Positions 58,835 through 64,000 of a stretch of DNA of 64,000 nucleotides are shown one piece after another. Source of the DNA: Aralia elata. Its lineage: Eukaryota > Streptophyta > Magnoliopsida > Apiales > Araliaceae. Both the position numbers and the translations under genes were made by a program. The notes under the pieces were generated by a model. It did no database searches. It was not told the origin of the DNA and was given only the letters and a program-made list of their open reading frames with translations. Each line of letters starts with the position of its first letter. Position 1 is the first letter of the stretch. Location of the stretch: NCBI GenBank assembly GCA_034770075.1, contig CM068384.1, positions 100,316,433-100,380,432 of the forward strand, in the 5' to 3' direction.

Positions 58835-58985
58835 GGAAGAATTACATATTTTAGTACATTTTTAAAAATAATTACAATAATGGTGCAACCATAAAATAAT
58901 TACAAAAATAATACACTTTCCTATATTTATTTACAATATTAGTGCAATTAGGATTCCTTAATTTAGGAGATTAGTATTGATGGGC
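58835..58985 (+). repeat. left TIR of Pack-MULE
   Basis: GGAAGAATTACATATTTTAG at the edge; the inner part aligns to the reverse complement of 63640-63760, including GGATTCCTTAATTTAGGAG versus GAACCTAAAATTAAGGAG. Confidence 0.65.
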
Positions 58986-59131
58986 TGACACGGCAAATCT
59001 CCCTTATATCTTCCCGTTAATTATTATTTTCTTATGCAAATACAGCAGACCCATTTTTTATCTCTGTTCCTGTTTCTCTCTCTTTTTTCTTCATCCTCTT
59101 TTCTCCTACTATAAACTAAAGTGGCGGCGGT

Positions 59132-59336
59132 TTGCCATCGTCTGAGCAGCAGCGCTCATGGTGTTGTAATCCGGTGATGAAGTCGGGACCGGTGTCTATG
59201 GATCACGTGCTATTGGCTTTGAGAGAGACCAAAGAGGAGAGAAAGGCTAGGATTAGGAGCCTGCTTAATTTCTTTGATGGGGCAAATGTGGGGAATTTGG
59301 ATTTCACGCAGATCGAGGCGGGGCTATTAGCTTTTA
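59132..59336 (+). pseudogene. captured 5' fragment of Ca-dependent mitochondrial ATP-Mg/Pi carrier gene
   Basis: The frame reads CCNPVMKSGPVSMDHVLLAL then RETKEERKARIRSLLNFFDG followed by a DFTQIEAGL segment. This is the N-terminal start of the first EF-hand region of plant APC/SAMC-type carriers (SCaMC family), which in full exchange ATP-Mg for phosphate across the inner mitochondrial membrane. Homology stops after about 68 residues; the rest of the EF-hands and the six-helix carrier domain are absent, and the frame runs into unrelated sequence. The upstream CT-rich DNA (59050-59131) looks like the donor gene's 5' UTR. Position between MULE TIRs indicates transduplication. Cannot encode a transporter. 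Confidence 0.8.
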
Positions 59337-59659
59337 GCCTAAAAAGCTCTCTACCTTCCCTGTTGCACTTACGTAGCTTTTATTTCTCAATTTGGGTTAA
59401 TTTTCTTTGTAAAGCTTTTGTTCATCTATTATCTTCATCTAGGACATGGACAGACTTAAAAGTCAAAAGGCTTGTGTGTTTCTTTTAGGGTGGTGTTGCA
59501 TTTAGTGCTCTGTGTAATGGTCAATCTCGGTTTTAATATTGTAGAATTGTTGTTCTTCATGTCATGCCATTGTGTATTACCCTTAAATACTCTTTCTAGA
59601 TTTACTAAATCACAAATTCCATTCTCTAGTTTATCAATCCACCTCCACACCTACAGTTT

Positions 59660-60035
59660 TTTCATAGTGTAGTTGGTAACTAAACTTTCATACCAAGGTA
59701 ACCAATTTAGTGTTATTAGGTTACCAATTTATTTTGAATGTGATACAGTTGGTAGCCAAACATTTATGCAGTGGGTAGCCAAACCTTCATACTAAGGTAA
59801 CCAAATCAGTTTTATTAAGTTAACAATTTATTTTGAATGTGATGCAATTGGTAGTCAAACCTTCATGCAATTGGTTGCCAAACTTTCAGACCAAAGTAAC
59901 CAATTCATACTGCAGGTGTTGATGAAGATTGGTTACCTTAGTATAAAGGTTTGGTTACCTTAGTATAAAAGTTTGATTACCTTGGTATAAAAGTTTGGTT
60001 ACCTTGGTACGAAGGTTTGGTTATCAACATTACAT
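59660..60035. repeat. GGTAACC-type repeats in Pack-MULE
   Basis: Repeated words GGTAACCAATT, TTGGTAGCCAAAC and TTTGGTTACCTTGGTA; orientation flips near 59930. Related in core sequence to the arrays of the Ulp1-type MULE. Confidence 0.7.
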
Positions 60036-60192
60036 TACACATCACTCTCTTATCTCTCTTTTTCCTATTCAGAAAACAAAATTTGTTTATAAAACTAGAA
60101 CTGAAGGTGTTCCAGTGCTATTATTAAGTAGCTAGCTAGCTTATTACAAGATGACACCAATTATGCCTTTATCTCTGCCCTTGTCATGAACT

Positions 60193-60500
60193 CTAATTGC
60201 TCTCTGGTGCCATAACATTACTAATGATCTTCTCCTCTGCAGTATCTCGAGAATTTCCTTTTATTACCGAAAAATGGTTGCTCCCGCCACCACCGCCCCA
60301 GCCTCCACCTCCACCGTCTCTGTAACCACCACCTGAGCCACCACCGTCGCCGCCATTGCCACCACCGCCATTGCTACCTCCTCCATAGCCTTCACCGCCG
60401 CCTCCGAAGCCCCAACTACTACCTCCTCCGAAGCTGTCACCTCCTCCGAAACTTCCACCTCCTCCAAAGTTGCCTCCGCCACCTCCTCTGAAGTACAAAA
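60193..60500 (-). CDS. glycine-rich reading frame, possibly captured
   Basis: The minus frame encodes ~50 residues of GGGG/GGGS/GGYGG repeats (FGGGGSFGGGDSFGGGSSW..) followed by a non-repetitive tail NHFSVIKGNSRDTAEEKIIS ending at 60193. The frame is open further upstream (to 60633) only by crossing low-complexity DNA and, beyond 60582, a solo LTR, so the true start is unknown. It resembles a fragment of a plant glycine-rich protein; donor gene not recognised. The GC-rich composition contrasts with the surroundings. It is inside the Pack-MULE, reading away from the right TIR. Confidence 0.45.
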
Positions 60501-60719
60501 TTTGTGCAGTCTTTCCTATGAAGATTTGAATTTGAATATTTGAATTTGAATTATTATTTTGAATTTGATTTTGTTTTTGTGTGTTGGGAATCTGCATGCG
60601 ATCATCTAATCCATCATCATAGGGGGAGAACATTATAAGATCTGCATGTGATTACCTTTATTCATTATATGTGATTTGATTGATGACAAAATGATAAGAA
60701 GAACATTCATACTATTAAA

Positions 60720-60912
60720 ATCCTTGTAAAGTCCTTAAATGAATATGATGTACAAGGACTTAGTAGATCAAATATGTTAGGTTGATCTGAGCTGAATGAA
60801 TATCTATCTGATCAAAACATGGTTGTAAGATTAGGCTTTGTAAAGTCCTTAAATGAATTTGATGTACAAGGACTTAGAATAGAAAAAGATCAAACTTGTT
60901 AGGTTGATCTTA
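60720..60912 (+). repeat. 75-bp direct duplication in solo LTR
   Basis: 60727-60790 and 60842-60910 share AAAGTCCTTAAATGAAT.TGA, TGTACAAGGACTTAG and TGTTAGGTTGATCT. Confidence 0.85.
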
Positions 60913-60969
60913 TATGATGTAATGATATATGGGCCAAATTGAATGTAGAGCACTGCACTGACTAAGTGA

Positions 60970-62130
60970 AGGATCGTAGAGCAGTCAGTCAACATCGCAG
61001 AGCCAAGTATGTTATCACAGGGCTTGCCAGGAAAACGTAGAGTAAAACTCGGCAGGACGTAGAGCTTCTCTCGGCAGGACGTAGAGTTGCCTCGGCATTT
61101 GAAGTGCCAAATTCCAAGATCATAGAGTCTGCCAGGCATGCACAGCAACAGGTTCAGCAGATCGTAGAGATCACTCGGCAGCATTTACCGGCATCGTAGA
61201 GCTGTGCATATCAATGGAGAGAGTGCAAGGCAATCGTAGAGTATGACTCAGCAGAACAAGGGCTTACTCAGAATCGTAGAGCATACACTACAAAGAGAAA
61301 GTCGTTGTGCTAACATGGGTTCGTAGAGTCAGTTCAAGCAAGCCACTCTACGACTCCCATGAACAATGTGCAATCAAAGCAACAACGTAGAGCAGTCGCT
61401 GCTGAAGCACTCAAAGATAAAGTAGGCAATCTTCAAAGACTACCAAGCAAGCTGAGCATGAGCCATCAGACATAGCAAGATCTCTGAACATAACCAAAGC
61501 ATCAAGCCATGACAGAGATCAAAGGACAAGGTCAAGTAATCACTCTACGATCCATCAAGGCTCTATACCTGCATCAAAGACAAAGGTCGTAGAGCGGGAA
61601 ACGTTCAGCAAGGTCAAGTGATCGTAGTGTTGAGTCTAAGACAATAGAAGCACTCATGCAGTCTCAGCGAAACAAAGCAAAAAGATCATAGAGCAGCACT
61701 CTGTGACTAAAGGAAGAATGTCTGAAAATTAAGTAGAGCAGCCCTCTACATCAAAGGTGTCACAGCAAACAAGAAGATTATAGAGCAGTCCTCTATAACA
61801 CAGCAGCAGAGCCAACACCTAAAGAACATAGAGCAGTCCTCTATGATAAGCACACGATAACAATGGTTCAACGTAGATCATAAATTCTATGCTCTGGAAC
61901 GAAAAGCTAAATGGAGATCACAGAGCATGAGGAAGCATAGACTGCAATATAAAGCACATCAGAGCACAATACAAAGTGCAGACAGCCACTCCACGAATTG
62001 CAAGAGAGCACGAGGCCACAACTGAAGTTAGCAGTAAACTCTACGAACAAAGGCAACAGTCTTCAATTGGAAGCAAGCAGTTCACTCTACGATCTAAGAT
62101 TAAGGCTACACCTAAGATAATCGTAGAGCG
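60970..62130. repeat. TCGTAGAG / CTCTACGA motif field with stem-loops
   Basis: More than twenty copies of CGTAGAG or its complement, unevenly spaced 25-80 bp apart. Several form short perfect hairpins such as TATAGAG-CAGTC-CTCTATA (near 61780). Confidence 0.88.
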
Positions 62131-63639
62131 AGTAAATTGAGTGCCAGCTGGATTAAAGATATTAGGGCACTCAGGATTGCTATTCCAAGATGAGCGGCTG
62201 AATATATGAAGGAGTATAATATATAACCAATTTGAGTGGAGCTCAAACAGTCACATCTGCAGCAGTCAAACAAACAGCGCATGTGACTCCACTATCTTGG
62301 TACCAGTTAATGGATGCTGACTCAGCCATCACTAGCAAACTTAGGGAAGTAAAATACTCAGGGATATAATAAACAAGTCTGCAGAAAGTTAGTCTCCAAA
62401 GAAGTGCAACGGGAAGATTTCAACGGCAAGCTTCCAACGGCAAGCTTCCAACGGGAAAATGGAGAACTACAAAAAGAAAGAACAACACTCGAATGAGTGT
62501 GTGTTGGGATGCAGTAAGCAAGAGAGCAAGAACACCAACTGTACAATCAGCCAGAAGCTTCACTGCAACAGAGAGGTATGCAAAAGGGCTGGCATATGAG
62601 CTAAGAGTCGAATGACCAAGAATCCAAGATCTAGAGTGACCAAATCCAGAATGGACAACTCTATGATCAAGCAAGGAACACTATGTGCTGAATAGATGAA
62701 GAAGTGACTTAGACAAGTCAATCAGTGTTCAATGGAAGTGATCATCTGCATCTGCTATGTACTAGAAGAAGGAAGGGCTTAAACGACCATCATCATCAGC
62801 ATCCAGAAGAAGATCACCATCAGCTGTCAAGTACCTAAAGATGAAGGAGATCAAAGTTCATCTTGACAGCACAACTCAACAAACCTTCACCACACCAAAG
62901 AGGGCAGGGTGTCCTTGTCTTAAGTGACTAAACAAAGTCAAGTCTGCTGGACTTGCTGAGTACTATAGGGTACAAGAGATTCTAAGTCTGCTGGGCTTAG
63001 TCTACAGGTTCCAAGGCTGCTGGCCTTGAAGGGTTCTTTGTGAACTGGGTTTCCAAGTCTGTTGGACTTGAAGAGGGTCATTGGATCCTTGTCCGAGGGA
63101 CTAAAAACAACTTAAGTCTGCGAGACACAAGATGGGTCAGAGGATCCGTGTCTGTAGGGGTTGAGGAGGGTCATAGGATCCTTGCCTTTGTGGCTAAAAA
63201 CAACTCTTGTCTGCTGGACTTGAGGAGGGAGTAAAGTCCTTGTCTTCGTGACTAAAACAATTAGTGAATTCCTACTTGTTGAAGTAGAAGAATGGAGTAG
63301 GAGTTATTACGTCTCCGAACCACTTAAAGCCTCTTGTGTTATTTACCTTCTGTCATTTACTTTATGCTCTATAAACTGCTATATCTGTTATCAACCATAC
63401 TATAGATTGATAAACTGAACTGAGACTATGCTTGTATCTATGAAAGGGGTATTAATGTTTATTCCGCTGTGCATGAGTTGATTCTCTATCCTATAACTGT
63501 TATACTTTCATTAATAAATGAAAAAGTTTTTAAAGGATCTATTCAACCCCCCCCCCCTTTTAGATCCACATTGTGTCCCAGGGAACCAACATTGTGGTTA
63601 GATCCAAGATATTTGAATTTGAATTATTAATTATGGCAG

Positions 63640-63760
63640 TTATTTCTCCTTAATTTTAGGTTCCCTTATTAATGTGAATTGAGTTATTTTTGTAATTATT
63701 TTGTGTATGTATTATTTTTGTAAATACTTTCTAATTGTTGTATATTAGTGTTAAGAACCC
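63640..63760 (-). repeat. right TIR of Pack-MULE
   Basis: Ends GTTAAGAACCC; ~80 percent similar by eye to 19253-19358. Confidence 0.75.
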
Positions 63761-63769
63761 TTAAAAATA

Positions 63770-64000
63770 TGGTTCAAAATTTAACCAACCCAAACAATTC
63801 GGTTGACCCACCAGTTTATAACCAAATTGTCAGGTCTAATTTGAATCATTGATTTCACCAGTGCGATTTTGATTTTAAAAAAAATATAATTGGGACCGAT
63901 ACCTTTAAACCGCTAGTACACCACATCAGTCCTTAAACCACTCTATATGTACTCGTTTATTTTCTATATTTCATATTATTATTATTATTAGTATATATAA
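63770..64000. other. possible hAT-like MITE start, no gene
   Basis: ATGGTTCAAAATTTAACC after the TSD resembles the end of the MITE at 20752; the other end lies outside the window. Confidence 0.35.

Larger units (their letters stand above)
60582..63591. mobile_element. 3.0-kb solo LTR (probably copia) inside Pack-MULE
   Basis: TGTTGG..CCAACA termini and identical 5-bp flanks TTGTG at 60577-60581 and 63592-63596. No internal region. It contains a 75-bp duplicated segment near its start, a 1.2-kb field of TCGTAGAG/CTCTACGA motifs, repeated TCTGCTGGACTTG-type words (62940-63230) and a C13 tract at 63547. Confidence 0.88.
58835..63760. mobile_element. Pack-MULE-like element with captured gene fragment
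   Basis: Perfect 9-bp TSD TTAAAAATA at 58826-58834 and 63761-63769. The ends are degenerate inverted repeats: left AAAATAATTACAAAAATAAT and right, inverted, the same words, and the right end matches the terminus of the Ulp1-type MULE (19253-19358). The interior has no transposase. It carries a fragment of a mitochondrial carrier gene (+), GTAACC-rich repeats as in the Ulp1-type MULE, a glycine-rich frame (-), and a later solo-LTR insertion. Confidence 0.82.

Noticed and set aside
60970..62130. CRISPR or tRNA-like interpretation of the TCGTAGAG motifs
   Set aside because: Irregular spacing, both orientations, within an LTR with TSD.
62358..63234. Small ORFs near the end of the solo LTR
   Set aside because: Low-complexity LTR sequence with repeated TCTGCTGGACTTG words; no domain.

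Overview
The window is nuclear DNA of a flowering plant, most likely a eudicot. The evidence is a P-class PPR gene, AT-rich introns with GT/AG borders, and plant-type mobile elements: chromovirus Ty3/gypsy, copia, Mutator (MULE), hAT, Stowaway, LINE and Helitron-like. I cannot name the species. Nearly all of it is transposable-element DNA. The only ordinary host gene I can support is the intronless PPR gene (55186-57066, minus). A short fragment of a second host gene, a Ca-dependent mitochondrial carrier, sits inside a mobile element.

Layout. (1) 1-11269: minus-strand Ty3/gypsy chromovirus with 4.15-kb LTRs; its left LTR is cut by the window edge. It has interrupted (2) a Mutator element, 11270-19358, carrying a Ulp1-type cysteine protease gene (+) and a broken MULE transposase (-), convergent, with hundreds of bases of GTAACC-rich subterminal repeats. 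(3) 19360-24830: gene-poor AT-rich DNA with a hAT transposase relic, several MITEs and a truncated LINE with target-site duplication (TSD). (4) 24830-45760: a nested stack: an old Athila/Tat-like LTR is split by a degraded gypsy element (25154-44015), which holds a gypsy solo LTR (25452-38534, TSD AATAA), which holds a complete-length but coding-dead copia element (26481-35227, TSD GTTTC). (5) 45780-48010: a cluster of foldback MITEs in TA microsatellites and a Helitron-like end. (6) 48758-54429: a second Mutator element with ~400-bp terminal inverted repeats (TIRs) and a 9-bp TSD (8/9 match). It carries two convergent genes: a damaged transposase and an intact small GRF-zinc-finger/coiled-coil/membrane protein. 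(7) The PPR gene. (8) 58835-63760: a Pack-MULE-like element with a perfect 9-bp TSD, carrying a carrier-gene fragment and a glycine-rich reading frame, and itself hit by a 3.0-kb solo LTR (60582-63591, TSD TTGTG) full of TCGTAGAG stem-loops.

How the parts relate. The best candidate for an underdescribed system is the two-gene Mutator element at 48758-54429. Both genes begin inside the two copies of one TIR, which share a promoter region and a 5'-UTR splice donor, and they converge. This is the architecture of maize MuDR, but the mudrB position is filled by a membrane-anchored GRF zinc-finger protein whose frame is intact while the transposase frame is broken. The element at 11270-19358 fills the same slot with a Ulp1 protease. 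The Pack-MULE shares terminal sequence with that Ulp1-type element and may be a non-autonomous relative.

All boundaries, TSDs and lesions were read by eye from the sequence. Family names rest on motif recognition, not on a database search.
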